A stretch of 29,726 bases of DNA from JACMMS01 sp043758775 (GTDB lineage: Bacteria > Pseudomonadota > Gammaproteobacteria > Burkholderiales > Methylophilaceae). Location of the stretch: the NCBI GenBank assembly GCA_043758775.1, contig JAYVMU010000013.1, forward strand, positions 1-29,726. Reading direction: 5' to 3'. The position numbers were made by a program, and so were the translations under genes. This document shows positions 16,133 through 25,030 of this stretch, piece by piece (positions within the stretch are counted from its first letter, which is position 1; every line of letters starts with the position of its first letter). The notes below the pieces were generated by a model. The model had not been told where the DNA came from. It did no database searches and worked only from the letters and a program-made list of their open reading frames with translations.

Positions 16133-18133
16133 ATGCCTGCGATCATACAAACAAAAATAAGTGATTATAAGATTTGGCGTGAAGACCTCACCAAGACCAT
16201 CACCGCCTATCGCAATTGGCTCATTAAAACAGGGTCCAATCAAGCCTTACAGGAGTTGCGTATTTATGACATCCTTGAAATGCTTAAAAAAGACCAATTG
16301 GTCATGGCTTTTGTTGCAGAGTTTTCTCGCGGAAAAACCGAAACAATCAATGCCTTATTTTTTGCCGATTTAAATCTACGTTTACTGCCCAGCGAACCTG
16401 GACGTGCAACGATGTGCCCGACCGAGATTTACTGGGATGAGCGTGAAGAGCCTTGCATCAAGCTATTACCGATTGAAACACGCAAGGCAGATGACACGCT
16501 GAACTATCTTAAAGCCATTCCCAATGCTTGGCAAAAAATCCGCTTAAATACACAATCACCGCTGGAAATGAAAGACACATTAACTGAACTAATGCGGCAG
16601 AAGTCAGTATCGCAGGCTGAGGCAAAAAAACTTGGACTATGGAGCGAGCATGACATCGGCATGATGCAAGAACTAGTTAACACTGGGGTAATAAAGGTCC
16701 CCGTCTGGCGCCACGCAATAATCAATTACCCACATCCACTGCTAAAAAGTGGATTAGTGATTATTGATACACCAGGACTTAATGCCTTGGGGTCAGAACC
16801 AGAACTCACTTTAAATATTATCCCTAACGCAAATGCCGTACTGTTTTTGACTGCAGCCGATACTGGTGTAACCAAATCAGACATGCAGATATGGAATGGT
16901 TATATCAATCGTAGTAGCAATCACAAACTTGCATTACTGAATAAAATTGATGTGTTATGGGATGAGATGCGTAATACGCAAGAAATAAATGCTCAAATAA
17001 CTAAGCAAACAGAAGCGACTGCTCAATTACTTGGCATTACGCCCGAGCATGTATTTGCTATATCAGCACAAAAAGCACTGTTTGCAAAAATCAAAAAGGA
17101 TGACGCTTTACTCAAACGCAGTGGTCTAGAAAAATTGGAATTAGCGCTGGCTAACAACATGATTTATTCTAAACAAGCAATTATTGGCAAAACCGTGGTA
17201 GCTGAATGTAGTGAAATGATCAAAGTTTCGCGTAAGCTGGCACAAACCCGTGTAACAGAATCTAAGTCATTACTCATCGAGCTTAAAAGTCTACTTGGCG
17301 AACAAAATGATGTGTCTAAAATCTTACTTGCGAAAGTGCTAGTAGATCGCAAACGTTATGAAGCGTCGATTCCAACTTTTAATAAAGCCAACGAAAAAGT
17401 CATGTTTGTTGGAAATAAACTATTACGACATTTAAGTCTGGCTTACCTGGATAAATCCATTAAGCAAAGTCGCGAGGCAATGAATACCAGCTGGACTACT
17501 CCTGGCTTAAATCAAGCGATGCGCAGCATTACTCAACAAGCTGGCGAGTTGGCGGAGCACATCACTAAAGAAAGCGCCGTAATAAAGAAACTGGCTGATA
17601 GTATTTACCATGTTTTTCAACATAAATACCATTTTGAAGTATTCGAACCACCAGCACTGAATTTACTGACATTTCTTGGCAACATGCAGGCATTACAAAA
17701 AATAACCGATGATTTTTGTGCCGACCCCATCAATTTACTAACCGAAAAGCATTTTTTAATACGAAAATTTTATTTTGTACTCTATGCTGAAACACAAAAA
17801 ATATTTCAGCAAGCTTTTCATGAATGTCAAGCATGGCTAAATGAGGTCATGGCAATACTCAAAACCCAAATGACAAACTATAAAACCAACTTAGATCATC
17901 GTGTAAAAATACTATCTGAAGCACAAAAAGGTGCCAACGAGGTAAAGCAAAAAATCGCGGCCACTGAGCAAGAGTTTATTTTTCTTTCCAAACAAGTTCA
18001 AACGCTAGATGTGCTTTTGCTCACAATGCTGAAAACCGTTAAAACAGCTGATATTAAAACAGATCAAACTAAACAGGCTAGTAACAACACGGTATTAAAC
18101 GGCCCTATTTTAAATAGCCCAATCTTGCATTAG
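16133..18133 (+). CDS. Dynamin-like GTPase
   Basis: A 666-residue protein with a dynamin-superfamily G domain. The P-loop is AEFSRGKT (62-69), G2 is probably in RATMCPTE (91-98), G3 is DTPG in VIIDTPGLNALG (209-220) and G4 is NKID (270-273). An insert of about 80 residues lies between G2 and G3. The rest (about 330-666) is long, helical and rich in Lys and Gln, with a coiled-coil-like stretch near 560-640, and has only one moderately hydrophobic segment, near VFEPPALNLLTFLGN. Bacterial dynamin-like proteins remodel or protect membranes, and some act in phage defence. Here it stands alone, downstream of yggT and converging on rng with a 5-bp gap, without a partner dynamin gene. The function is unassigned. 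Confidence 0.8.
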   Translation: MPAIIQTKISDYKIWREDLTKTITAYRNWLIKTGSNQALQELRIYDILEMLKKDQLVMAFVAEFSRGKTETINALFFADLNLRLLPSEPGRATMCPTEIYWDEREEPCIKLLPIETRKADDTLNYLKAIPNAWQKIRLNTQSPLEMKDTLTELMRQKSVSQAEAKKLGLWSEHDIGMMQELVNTGVIKVPVWRHAIINYPHPLLKSGLVIIDTPGLNALGSEPELTLNIIPNANAVLFLTAADTGVTKSDMQIWNGYINRSSNHKLALLNKIDVLWDEMRNTQEINAQITKQTEATAQLLGITPEHVFAISAQKALFAKIKKDDALLKRSGLEKLELALANNMIYSKQAIIGKTVVAECSEMIKVSRKLAQTRVTESKSLLIELKSLLGEQNDVSKILLAKVLVDRKRYEASIPTFNKANEKVMFVGNKLLRHLSLAYLDKSIKQSREAMNTSWTTPGLNQAMRSITQQAGELAEHITKESAVIKKLADSIYHVFQHKYHFEVFEPPALNLLTFLGNMQALQKITDDFCADPINLLTEKHFLIRKFYFVLYAETQKIFQQAFHECQAWLNEVMAILKTQMTNYKTNLDHRVKILSEAQKGANEVKQKIAATEQEFIFLSKQVQTLDVLLLTMLKTVKTADIKTDQTKQASNNTVLNGPILNSPILH

Positions 18134-18138
18134 TCCTC

Positions 18139-19599
18139 TTAAATTAGAGCGATATCAAACGTTTCTTGCGCGTATTGCGTTTCTGCTTGTAATGACACCG
18201 GCTTACCGATAAAGTCAGATAAATTAGCTAAACTTTGCGACTCTTCGTCCAGCAATAAATCAATCACTTTAGTGCTGGCAATCACCCTGAACTCACGCGC
18301 ATCAAACTGTTTAGCCTCCCGCAGTAACTCACGCATAATTTCATAACACACCGTTTGTGCGGTTTTAATCTCACCACGACCTTGGCAAACGGCGCAGGTT
18401 TCGCACAGCAAATGCGCCAAACTCTCACGCGTGCGCTTACGTGTCATCTCTACTAGACCAAGTGGCGTAAAGCCATTGACGCCGTTGCGTGAGCGATCTG
18501 TACTGACGGCTTTTTTCAGTTCTTCCAACACCGTATCGCGCTGGCTATCTTCATCCATATCAATAAAATCGATGATAATAATGCCACCCAGATTACGTAA
18601 TCGTAATTGACGGGCAATACAATGTGCGGCTTCCAGGTTGGTTTTAAAAATGGTATCTGACAGATTTTTACCACTGACAAAACTACCTGTGTTGACATCT
18701 ACTGTAGTCAGTGCTTCAGTTTGGTCAAATATCAGATAACCTCCAGATTTAAGCTCTACCTTACGCGACATAGCTTTTTCGATTTCTTTTTCCACATTAT
18801 AAAAATCAAATAACGGCCGTTCACCCTGGTAATGCTCTAGCTGTTTAAATGCTTTGGCAACATATAATCCAGCAAACTTTGTCAGTTTTTGAAATGTCTC
18901 ACGCGAATCGACTTTAATACTGATGGTTGCTTCATTAACGACATCGCGTAATATGCGTTTGGGCAAACTTAAATCGTGAAAAATGAGTGAGCGTTCTGGT
19001 GCTTGCTGGCTGGCCTCTTGAATACTACGCCACACCTTTTGCAAGTACTCGATATCCGCTAGCAACTCGGTATCGCTAGCCGTTTCCGACATAGTGCGAA
19101 TGATATAGCCGCCAACTCTATCCTCGGACAACAACGAAATTAAACGGTTACGCAACTGCTCGCGCCCAGTTTCATCTTCAATGCGTTGCGATACGCCAAT
19201 GTGCTGTTGTTGTGGCAGGTAAACTAAAAACCGGCCCGCAATGCTGATTTCCGTGGTGAGTCGTGCGCCTTTAGTGCTAATCGGCTCTTTAATCACCTGC
19301 ACTATAATCGACTGACCTTCGTATAACACCTCTTGAATCGGCTTTTCTGGGTTAGTAATATCGTCAGTATGACATTCCATAATATCGGCTGCGTGTAAAA
19401 AAGCCGCCCGTTGCAAGCCAATTTCTACAAAAGCCGATTGCATACCTGGCAAGACGCGACAGACTTTCCCTCGATAAATATTACCGACAATTCCTAATGA
19501 TAAGTTACGCTCTATGTGCAACTCTTGCACAATGCCTTGCTCCATAATCACCACACGCGTTTCTTGCGGTGTGACGTTAATTAAAATTTCTTGACTCAT
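18139..19599 (-). CDS. rng: Ribonuclease G
   Basis: An endoribonuclease of the RNase E/G family that matures the 5' end of 16S rRNA and degrades mRNA. The 486-residue length matches RNase G and lacks the RNase E scaffold tail. An S1 domain occupies about 37-130 (GNIYRGKVCRVLPGMQSAFV). The catalytic Mg-binding aspartates are D301 (TTVDVNTGSF) and D344 (IIIIDFIDM). The zinc-link is CETC (399-402) with a further Cys at 405, where most homologues have CPxC. The gene follows maf by 34 bp, as in many proteobacteria, and I see no hairpin before the convergent dynamin gene. Confidence 0.95.
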   Translation of the reverse strand: MSQEILINVTPQETRVVIMEQGIVQELHIERNLSLGIVGNIYRGKVCRVLPGMQSAFVEIGLQRAAFLHAADIMECHTDDITNPEKPIQEVLYEGQSIIVQVIKEPISTKGARLTTEISIAGRFLVYLPQQQHIGVSQRIEDETGREQLRNRLISLLSEDRVGGYIIRTMSETASDTELLADIEYLQKVWRSIQEASQQAPERSLIFHDLSLPKRILRDVVNEATISIKVDSRETFQKLTKFAGLYVAKAFKQLEHYQGERPLFDFYNVEKEIEKAMSRKVELKSGGYLIFDQTEALTTVDVNTGSFVSGKNLSDTIFKTNLEAAHCIARQLRLRNLGGIIIIDFIDMDEDSQRDTVLEELKKAVSTDRSRNGVNGFTPLGLVEMTRKRTRESLAHLLCETCAVCQGRGEIKTAQTVCYEIMRELLREAKQFDAREFRVIASTKVIDLLLDEESQSLANLSDFIGKPVSLQAETQYAQETFDIALI

Positions 19600-19633
19600 T
19601 ATTTACCTTCTAAAACTTAAATTTCGTTAATAC

Positions 19634-20215
19634 TTAATTGCTAGTATTCAATTTTTTTAATAATTGTGCAGCCTCATGAACAGGCAAGCCCATCACGCCA
19701 GAATAACTGCCTTCAATACGTTTAATCCATGCGCCAGCCAGGCCTTGTATACCATAGCTACCCGCTTTATCTTGATGTTCACCTGCCGCAATATAGCCAT
19801 GAATCATAGCATCGCTCAATACCATTATCTCCACAACCGTACTTGAGAGTGCGACGTCAATTTTTCCATTAAAAGCGACCGCAATCGCGGTGTGCACTTC
19901 ATGCTGTCGCCCAGACAAGCTTTTTAACATGGTAAACGCGTCGGCATCATCCAGCGGCTTACCTAAAATCACGTCATCTAGTGCGACTGTGGTGTCTGCC
20001 GCTAAAATCGGCATATGCAAGCTGGCAACTCCAAGTTGTTGCTGGCAGACCCATGCTTTTTCACCTGCCAAGCGCAACACATAATCTGTCGGCAATTCAT
20101 TTTCTAACGCAGACTCATCAATATCTGCAGGCTTGACAACACATTCAATGCCTATCAGCTTTAACAGCTCGACACGTCTAGGTGAACGTGAAGCTAAATA
20201 AATAGTCTGGTTCAT
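19634..20215 (-). CDS. maf: Maf-family nucleotide pyrophosphatase
   Basis: A house-cleaning enzyme that hydrolyses non-canonical or excess nucleoside triphosphates, releasing pyrophosphate. The 193 residues begin IYLASRSPRRVELLKLIGI, where the S-x-S-P-R-R loop binds the phosphates, and include VLRLAGEKA, PILAADTTVALDD with the catalytic Asp, and GKPLDDADAFTMLKSLSGRQHEVHTA. The DTTV version and the later QGLAGAWIKRIEGSYSGVMGLPV favour the YhdE (dTTP/UTP) subgroup, although this is a fine distinction. The usual upstream neighbour rlmH is not present. Confidence 0.93.
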   Translation of the reverse strand: MNQTIYLASRSPRRVELLKLIGIECVVKPADIDESALENELPTDYVLRLAGEKAWVCQQQLGVASLHMPILAADTTVALDDVILGKPLDDADAFTMLKSLSGRQHEVHTAIAVAFNGKIDVALSSTVVEIMVLSDAMIHGYIAAGEHQDKAGSYGIQGLAGAWIKRIEGSYSGVMGLPVHEAAQLLKKLNTSN

Positions 20216-20348
20216 AATGCACTTTATTAATTTTGTCGGTTACCATAACAGAATGCGCTTGATAATAATACAACCGCAGAACAATGTGACGTTAGCAGTC
20301 ATTGTTTGCTCATTTTTTAAATAGTACACGCACAAGAAGACACTCTAT

Positions 20349-20984
20349 ATGATTGAATGGTCTTATTTACTCAAAATCGCCATTGCATTATTTGCTATTG
20401 TTAATCCTATTGGTACTGTGCCAATCTTTATTACCGCAACGGCTGGCTGGGACAAAGTTGAACGTAAAAAAACCGCTAAAACTGTCGCATTTACCGTGTT
20501 TGTCGTGCTGCTAGTTTCTACTGTGATTGGCGATAAGTTACTTGATTTTTTTGGCATATCCATCCCCTCTTTTCAGGTGGGTGGTGGCATTTTATTGCTG
20601 TTAATCGCCATTTCAATGATGCATGGTAAACAAAGCGACACTAGACAAACCCCTGAAGAAGCACAAACTTTAGCTGAACGCAAAGCCACGGCGATTGTGC
20701 CACTCAGCATTCCCTTACTCGCGGGCCCAGGCGCGATTAGTAGCATGATTATTGCTGCACAACAACATCCTAGTATTTTGAGTCATTTAGCACTGAGTTT
20801 ACCTGTAGCGGCTGTCAGTCTTTTGGTCTGGCTGAGCTTGAGTTTATCAGGTGCAATTGCAAAACAACTGGGCTCGATAGGTATCAACGTAGTGACTCGT
20901 TTAATGGGTTTGATTTTATCGGCGATGGCCGTTGAGTTTATGGCTCACGGGCTCGTAGGCCTATTCCCTAAATTAGCAAGTTAA
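20349..20984 (+). CDS. MarC family integral membrane protein
   Basis: A 211-residue inner-membrane protein with six predicted helices. Conserved segments are FAIVNPIGTVPIFITATAGW (about 16-35), LDFFGISIPSFQVGGGILLL, TAIVPLSIPLLAGPGAISSM and NVVTRLMGLILSAMAVEFM near the C-terminus. E. coli MarC was once thought to give multiple antibiotic resistance, which was later withdrawn, and some relatives transport neutral amino acids, so no substrate is assigned. The AGAAGACA sequence before the ATG at 20349 may be a weak ribosome-binding site. It is divergent from maf across 133 bp of AT-rich DNA. Confidence 0.92.
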   Translation: MIEWSYLLKIAIALFAIVNPIGTVPIFITATAGWDKVERKKTAKTVAFTVFVVLLVSTVIGDKLLDFFGISIPSFQVGGGILLLLIAISMMHGKQSDTRQTPEEAQTLAERKATAIVPLSIPLLAGPGAISSMIIAAQQHPSILSHLALSLPVAAVSLLVWLSLSLSGAIAKQLGSIGINVVTRLMGLILSAMAVEFMAHGLVGLFPKLAS

Positions 20985-21035
20985 GCGCGTCCACTGTAAA
21001 ATAGTATTTGTTGAAAGTGCATTAAAAAGCTAAAC

Positions 21036-21485
21036 ATGACTTGGAAACCTAATACCACCGTCGCCGCAATTGTTGAACAAAATGGGCAGTTCTTATTAGT
21101 AGAAGAAACTACAGACCGTGGCAATCGCTACAATCAGCCTGCCGGCCATCTAGAAGATGGTGAGACCCTGTTGCAAGCAGTAATCCGCGAAACACAGGAA
21201 GAATCAGCTTATAGCTTTAAGCCTACGCATTTACTCGGCATCTACCATTGGAAACTCGCGTCGAAAGATATTACCTATCTACGCTTTGCGTTTATTGGCA
21301 ATGTGCATAACTACCAAGCCACGCAAAAATTGGATAATGGCATTATTCGCGCAGTGTGGTTGAGTGTAGATGAGATTCGTGAGCTGGATAGACAGTACCT
21401 CACACGCAGTCCGCAAGTATTCACTTGTATAGAAGATTATTTAAGTGGAAAACGTTTTCCATTGGAAGTGGTGACACATTTATGA
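21036..21485 (+). CDS. nudJ: Nudix hydrolase, NudJ-like phosphatase
   Basis: A 149-residue Nudix protein. The Nudix box spans 37-59 with G37, E43, R51, E52, E55 and E56 in register; the box's terminal Gly is Ala (EESAY), which is common in the NudJ group. NudJ in E. coli dephosphorylates thiamine pyrophosphate precursors (HMP-PP) and other nucleotides. The TTVAAIVEQNGQFLLVEE start and the RFAFIGNV and VWLSVDEI segments fit that subfamily. The stop overlaps the ATG of mnmA in ATGA, and the same nudJ/mnmA neighbourhood occurs in E. coli. Confidence 0.88.
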   Translation: MTWKPNTTVAAIVEQNGQFLLVEETTDRGNRYNQPAGHLEDGETLLQAVIRETQEESAYSFKPTHLLGIYHWKLASKDITYLRFAFIGNVHNYQATQKLDNGIIRAVWLSVDEIRELDRQYLTRSPQVFTCIEDYLSGKRFPLEVVTHL

Positions 21486-22576
21486 GTAAGAAAAAAGTAG
21501 TAGTAGGCCTATCAGGCGGTGTCGACTCCTCGGTAACGGCTTTATTACTGAAACAGCAAGGCTATGAAGTCACGGGTCTTTTCATGAAAAACTGGGAAGA
21601 TGATGACACCGATGAATACTGCTCATCTAAACAGGATTTAATTGATGCGGTATCAATCGCTGACAAAATCGGTATTGATATTGAGGCAGTAAATTTTAGC
21701 GCAGAATATAAAGATCGCGTATTTGCCAACTTTTTAAGTGAATACAAAGCAGGTCGCACGCCTAATCCGGATATTTTGTGTAATGCCGAAATTAAATTCA
21801 AAGCTTTTTTAGACCACGCAATGAGCATGGGAGCGGATTTAATCGCCACTGGTCACTATGCACAAGTACGTGAAAACCCGATTAAACCTGGCTTATTTCA
21901 ACTACTCAAAGCTGATGACGGCAGTAAAGACCAAAGCTACTTCTTGTACCGTTTGAATCAAGCCCAGCTTAGTAAAACATTATTTCCACTAGGCACTTAC
22001 TTAAAGCGTGAGGTGCGTGAAATCGCACGCCAGGCCGGTTTAATCAATGCCGAGAAAAAAGACTCAACTGGCATATGTTTTATTGGTGAGCGACCCTTTC
22101 AGGAATTTTTAGCACGTTATTTGCCACGTGAGCCCGGCGAAATGCAAACACCAAATGGCAAAGTAGTTGGCCAACATGAAGGTTTAATGTATTACACATT
22201 AGGCCAGCGTCAAGGTTTGAAAATTGGCGGTTCTAAAATTAGCAACGGCGAACCGTGGTTTGTTGCGGCTAAGGATATGCAAAAAAACATTCTAATCGTT
22301 GTACAAGGTCACGAACATCCACTATTGCTAAACGATGGTTTAACCGCTGGCCAATTGCATTGGATTAGCGGAGAAAATCCGCAAACTAACTGGGTATATG
22401 CTGCTAAAACACGCTATCGCCAGCCAGATGCACCATGTGAAATTGATTTAATCTCGGGTGATTACACCGAGATTAAATTCGGTCAAAAGCAATGGGCAAT
22501 TACTCCTGGGCAGTCTGCCGTAGTATATGAAAGTAATGTTTGCTTAGGTGGTGGCATTATCACCAGTTCAATCTAG
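21482..22576 (+). CDS. mnmA: tRNA-specific 2-thiouridylase MnmA
   Basis: It adds sulfur to C2 of wobble U34 in tRNA-Lys, -Glu and -Gln. The PP-loop ATPase motif GLSGGVDSSV is at 9-18. The two catalytic cysteines are C100 (NPDILCNAEIKF) and C199 (STGICFIGER). DQSYFLYRL and YYTLGQRQGLKIGG are also family markers. I chose the ATG at 21482 because it gives the standard MSKKKVVVGLSGG start and a 4-bp coupling overlap with nudJ; the frame is open further upstream to 21425, but the extra residues are not family-like. The product is 364 residues, of normal length. Confidence 0.96.
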   Translation: MSKKKVVVGLSGGVDSSVTALLLKQQGYEVTGLFMKNWEDDDTDEYCSSKQDLIDAVSIADKIGIDIEAVNFSAEYKDRVFANFLSEYKAGRTPNPDILCNAEIKFKAFLDHAMSMGADLIATGHYAQVRENPIKPGLFQLLKADDGSKDQSYFLYRLNQAQLSKTLFPLGTYLKREVREIARQAGLINAEKKDSTGICFIGERPFQEFLARYLPREPGEMQTPNGKVVGQHEGLMYYTLGQRQGLKIGGSKISNGEPWFVAAKDMQKNILIVVQGHEHPLLLNDGLTAGQLHWISGENPQTNWVYAAKTRYRQPDAPCEIDLISGDYTEIKFGQKQWAITPGQSAVVYESNVCLGGGIITSSI

Positions 22577-22598
22577 TTTAAAGAAAAGATTAAGTAAT

Positions 22599-23363
22599 AT
22601 GGAATATATTTTAGGCTTAGGCGGCTTACATGTCATTATCGCCTTATTTTTTGCAGTACATGCGCTGCGCACCGGCCGCTCTTTATACTGGCTGATTATT
22701 CTGTTCTCGTTCCCGGGGTTAGGCAGTATTGCTTACTTTTTTGTAGAGTATCTGCCTGCTAACAAGCTTAATCATGGTGTGCAGCAAGTATCAAAATCTG
22801 CACTTAAATTACTGGATCCATCGCGTGAACTACGCGATGCTGAGCAGGCTTTTGATTTAACTCCTACCGTGCAAAACAGAATACGCTGGGCATCTGCATT
22901 AGATGAAGCTGGGCAATATGCAGAAGCGGCAGCTCAATTCGATGCCTGCTTAAATGGTCCATTCGCGAACGATTTAGAACTGTGCTTTTTGGCAGCCAAA
23001 GCCAAATTGCATAATAAACAGCCTGCAGAAGCTGTTGAGTTGCTGAGCAGAGTAAGAACCATACAAACGGAGTTTCGCTCCGAACAAGTCTGCTTGCTGT
23101 TAGCAAAGTCTTATGGTGCATCTCACAATGAAAAACTTGCGCGAAAAGAATACATGAGCGCGCTGAATAGTTTTGGTAGTACAGACTGCAAAGCCGAGTA
23201 TGCGTTGTGGGCAGCCTCCATTGGAGATGTTACAACAGCCAAAAGTTTACGTGCAGATTTGCAAAAAAGCTGGCAACACTGGAACAATCACACGAAAATG
23301 CTCTACAAACCGATGTTAAATGAAATTGATACGGCATTAGCAAAGTTGCAAAGTAGCTTATGA
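22599..23363 (+). CDS. Membrane-anchored TPR-like protein with PLD-nuclease-type N-terminus
   Basis: A 254-residue protein. Two N-terminal transmembrane segments (about 2-21 and 28-48) with RSLYWLIILFSFPGLGSIAYF resemble the N-terminal module found in cardiolipin synthases and related membrane proteins. They are followed by helical TPR-like repeats at about 75-175 (ASALDEAGQYAEAAAQFDACL, LAAKAKLHNKQPAEAVELL). No catalytic motif is seen. The ATG at 22599 is chosen over an in-frame ATG 51 bp upstream inside mnmA because it begins the transmembrane segment and has AAGAAAAG before it. I would guess a membrane scaffold role; the function is unknown. Confidence 0.8.
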   Translation: MEYILGLGGLHVIIALFFAVHALRTGRSLYWLIILFSFPGLGSIAYFFVEYLPANKLNHGVQQVSKSALKLLDPSRELRDAEQAFDLTPTVQNRIRWASALDEAGQYAEAAAQFDACLNGPFANDLELCFLAAKAKLHNKQPAEAVELLSRVRTIQTEFRSEQVCLLLAKSYGASHNEKLARKEYMSALNSFGSTDCKAEYALWAASIGDVTTAKSLRADLQKSWQHWNNHTKMLYKPMLNEIDTALAKLQSSL

Positions 23364-23365
23364 AC

Positions 23366-23397
23366 AAGAGCGCAATAAATTGCGCCCTTATTTTATC
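23366..23397 (+). terminator. Intrinsic terminator after the TPR gene
   Basis: The inverted repeat GCGCAAT/ATTGCGC (23370-23385, two-base centre) directly follows the TPR gene stop and runs into CCTTATTTTAT. The stem is good and the T tract imperfect. It lies in the 60-bp gap between convergent genes, so it may also act on the minus-strand GST transcript. Confidence 0.5.
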
Positions 23398-23423
23398 TAA
23401 AACAGCTGGTTCATACTCGAACT

Positions 23424-24035
23424 TTAAGCTTCCAGCGGTGCGCTATCTTTAAATGATGGTCGTTTTTGCATTGCAGCAAAATGCTTTGCAAGGTTAGGAT
23501 ATTGCGTTTGCCAATCCAACTCTTTAAATCGCAAATCTAAATAACCTAGCAAACAACCCAATGCAATATCCGCCAGGCTGAAAGTCTCTTCAACGCACCA
23601 TTTCTTTTTAGTTAAATCTAAATTAAGCGTTTCTAAGCCGCGCATCACTTTAGACATCTGCTTCGCAATAGTGGCTGCATCTTGTGCAGCTTCTGGCTTG
23701 CGTTGTTCCATCCTGGCCGCGACTGCTGCATCACAAACGCCATCTGCCAGCGCCTCCCAGCGACGCACCCAAATCTTGGCAACGTGGTTTTGCGGGATTA
23801 AATGCGCAAGTGGTGTCCGGTTATCTAGATACTCCACAATCACGCGTGAATCGTACAGGCAATCACCATCATCCAAAATGAGTACAGGAATTTTACCAAG
23901 CGGGTTGTACTGTTTAACTGTGCAAGCCGGATCAGTTAAATTAACTTCTTCCATCTCGATTTCGATGTGTTTTTCTACCGCAACTACACGTACTTTGCGG
24001 GCATAAGGACTATTAACTGTGTATAAAAGCTTCAT
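23424..24035 (-). CDS. Glutathione S-transferase family protein
   Basis: A 203-residue GST-fold protein. The N-terminal thioredoxin-like domain has SPYARKVRVVAVEK (9-22), the cis-Pro loop GKIPVL (about 48-53) and the glutathione gamma-Glu contact as DSRVIVEYLD. The C-terminal helical domain has FSLADIALGCLLGYLDLR. The active-site region SPYARKVR follows the YibF-like pattern of bacterial GSTs, with Ser as the likely catalytic residue. The substrate is unknown. It is transcribed divergently from nadC across 45 bp. Confidence 0.88.
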   Translation of the reverse strand: MKLLYTVNSPYARKVRVVAVEKHIEIEMEEVNLTDPACTVKQYNPLGKIPVLILDDGDCLYDSRVIVEYLDNRTPLAHLIPQNHVAKIWVRRWEALADGVCDAAVAARMEQRKPEAAQDAATIAKQMSKVMRGLETLNLDLTKKKWCVEETFSLADIALGCLLGYLDLRFKELDWQTQYPNLAKHFAAMQKRPSFKDSAPLEA

Positions 24036-24068
24036 CGTGTGTGGGATTTATTATTAGAATAACTGCAT

Positions 24069-24074
24069 TATAAT
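24069..24074 (+). promoter_or_regulatory. Perfect -10 hexamer close to the nadC start codon
   Basis: TATAAT lies at 24069-24074, only six bases before the nadC ATG at 24081, with a weak TTTATT 16 bp upstream as a possible -35. If used, transcription would begin at or next to the ATG and give a leaderless mRNA. No Shine-Dalgarno is visible between the hexamer and the ATG. Confidence 0.4.
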
Positions 24075-24080
24075 AGAAAA

Positions 24081-24974
24081 ATGAAAGCTTCTCTATTTAC
24101 TACACAATTTCCGCCTAACTCTCAAGCATTTAATGTTCTGGTGGTTAATGATGTAAAACACGCACTGCATGAAGATATGGGGAGTGGTGATTTAACTGCA
24201 CAATTAATCCCCGCCGCACAAACCGCAACAGCAAGCATCATCACGCGTGAAACGGCTGTTATTTGCGGCATACCATGGGCGACACAAGCATTTATGCAGC
24301 TAGATAGCCGCTTGCTCATCACTTGGCTAGTAGCTGAAGGCGATATTGTAAAACCTGATCAATTGTTATGCGAGATTCAAGGTAATGCACGGGCACTGCT
24401 GACCGCTGAGCGTTGCGCTTTAAACTTTTTGCAACTACTATCTGCCGTGGCGACAGAAACACGAAAATATGTGGATGTCATTCAACATACGCAAGCGCAA
24501 ATCTTAGATACTCGCAAAACCATACCTGGTCTACGTTTAGCGCAAAAATATGCCGTTACCATTGGCGGCGGACATAATCAGCGGCTGGCATTATATGATG
24601 GCATCTTAATCAAAGAAAATCATATTGCCGCAGCAGGCAGCGTTAGCGCAGCGATGCAAGCTGCTGTACATTTAACTAACAGTGTATTAGATAAAAATAT
24701 CAGCATTCAAATTGAAGTTGAAACCTTAGCACAACTCAATGAAGCTTTAGCTGCAGGTGCTAAAAGTGTATTGTTAGATAACTTTGATTTAGTTTCACTG
24801 GCAGAGGCGGTTAAATTAAATCAGGCGCGCGCCTTGCTTGAAGCTTCTGGTGGTGTTGATTTAAACACGGTGCAAGCAATTGCAGAGACTGGGGTGGATC
24901 GTATTTCAATTGGCAGTATTACAAAAAATATTAGTGCGATTGATTTGTCTATGCGAATTAAAGCGCTGCTATAA
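24081..24974 (+). CDS. nadC: Nicotinate-nucleotide pyrophosphorylase (quinolinate phosphoribosyltransferase)
   Basis: It converts quinolinate and PRPP to nicotinate mononucleotide in de novo NAD synthesis. The 297-residue sequence has EDMGSGDLTAQLI (about 32-44), ALLTAERCALNFLQLLSAVAT, DTRKTIPGLRLAQKYAV (with the substrate-binding Arg and Lys residues), GGGHNQRLALYDGILIKENH and the C-terminal LEASGGVD and RISIGSITK phosphate loops. No frameshift or missing motif is seen. nadA and nadB are not in the window. The gene starts six bases after a TATAAT hexamer, so its mRNA may be leaderless. Confidence 0.95.
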   Translation: MKASLFTTQFPPNSQAFNVLVVNDVKHALHEDMGSGDLTAQLIPAAQTATASIITRETAVICGIPWATQAFMQLDSRLLITWLVAEGDIVKPDQLLCEIQGNARALLTAERCALNFLQLLSAVATETRKYVDVIQHTQAQILDTRKTIPGLRLAQKYAVTIGGGHNQRLALYDGILIKENHIAAAGSVSAAMQAAVHLTNSVLDKNISIQIEVETLAQLNEALAAGAKSVLLDNFDLVSLAEAVKLNQARALLEASGGVDLNTVQAIAETGVDRISIGSITKNISAIDLSMRIKALL

Positions 24975-25030
24975 AGGTTTACTGATGCCCAAGCAATTGC
25001 ACCAAAGCGCATCAACAACAAGGAACAGCC

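Noticed and set aside
16133..18133. Phage-defence system built around the dynamin-like GTPase
   Set aside because: No partner dynamin, nuclease, TIR, protease or transposition gene lies nearby; the neighbours are conserved housekeeping genes.
20281..20305. Hairpin ACAATG ... CATTGT between maf and marC
   Set aside because: Only six AT-rich base pairs; weak, and not placed to terminate either divergent gene.
21425..21481. Longer mnmA start at 21425
   Set aside because: The extra 19 residues are not family-like and would overlap nudJ by 61 bp, while the ATG at 21482 gives the canonical N-terminus and an ATGA overlap.
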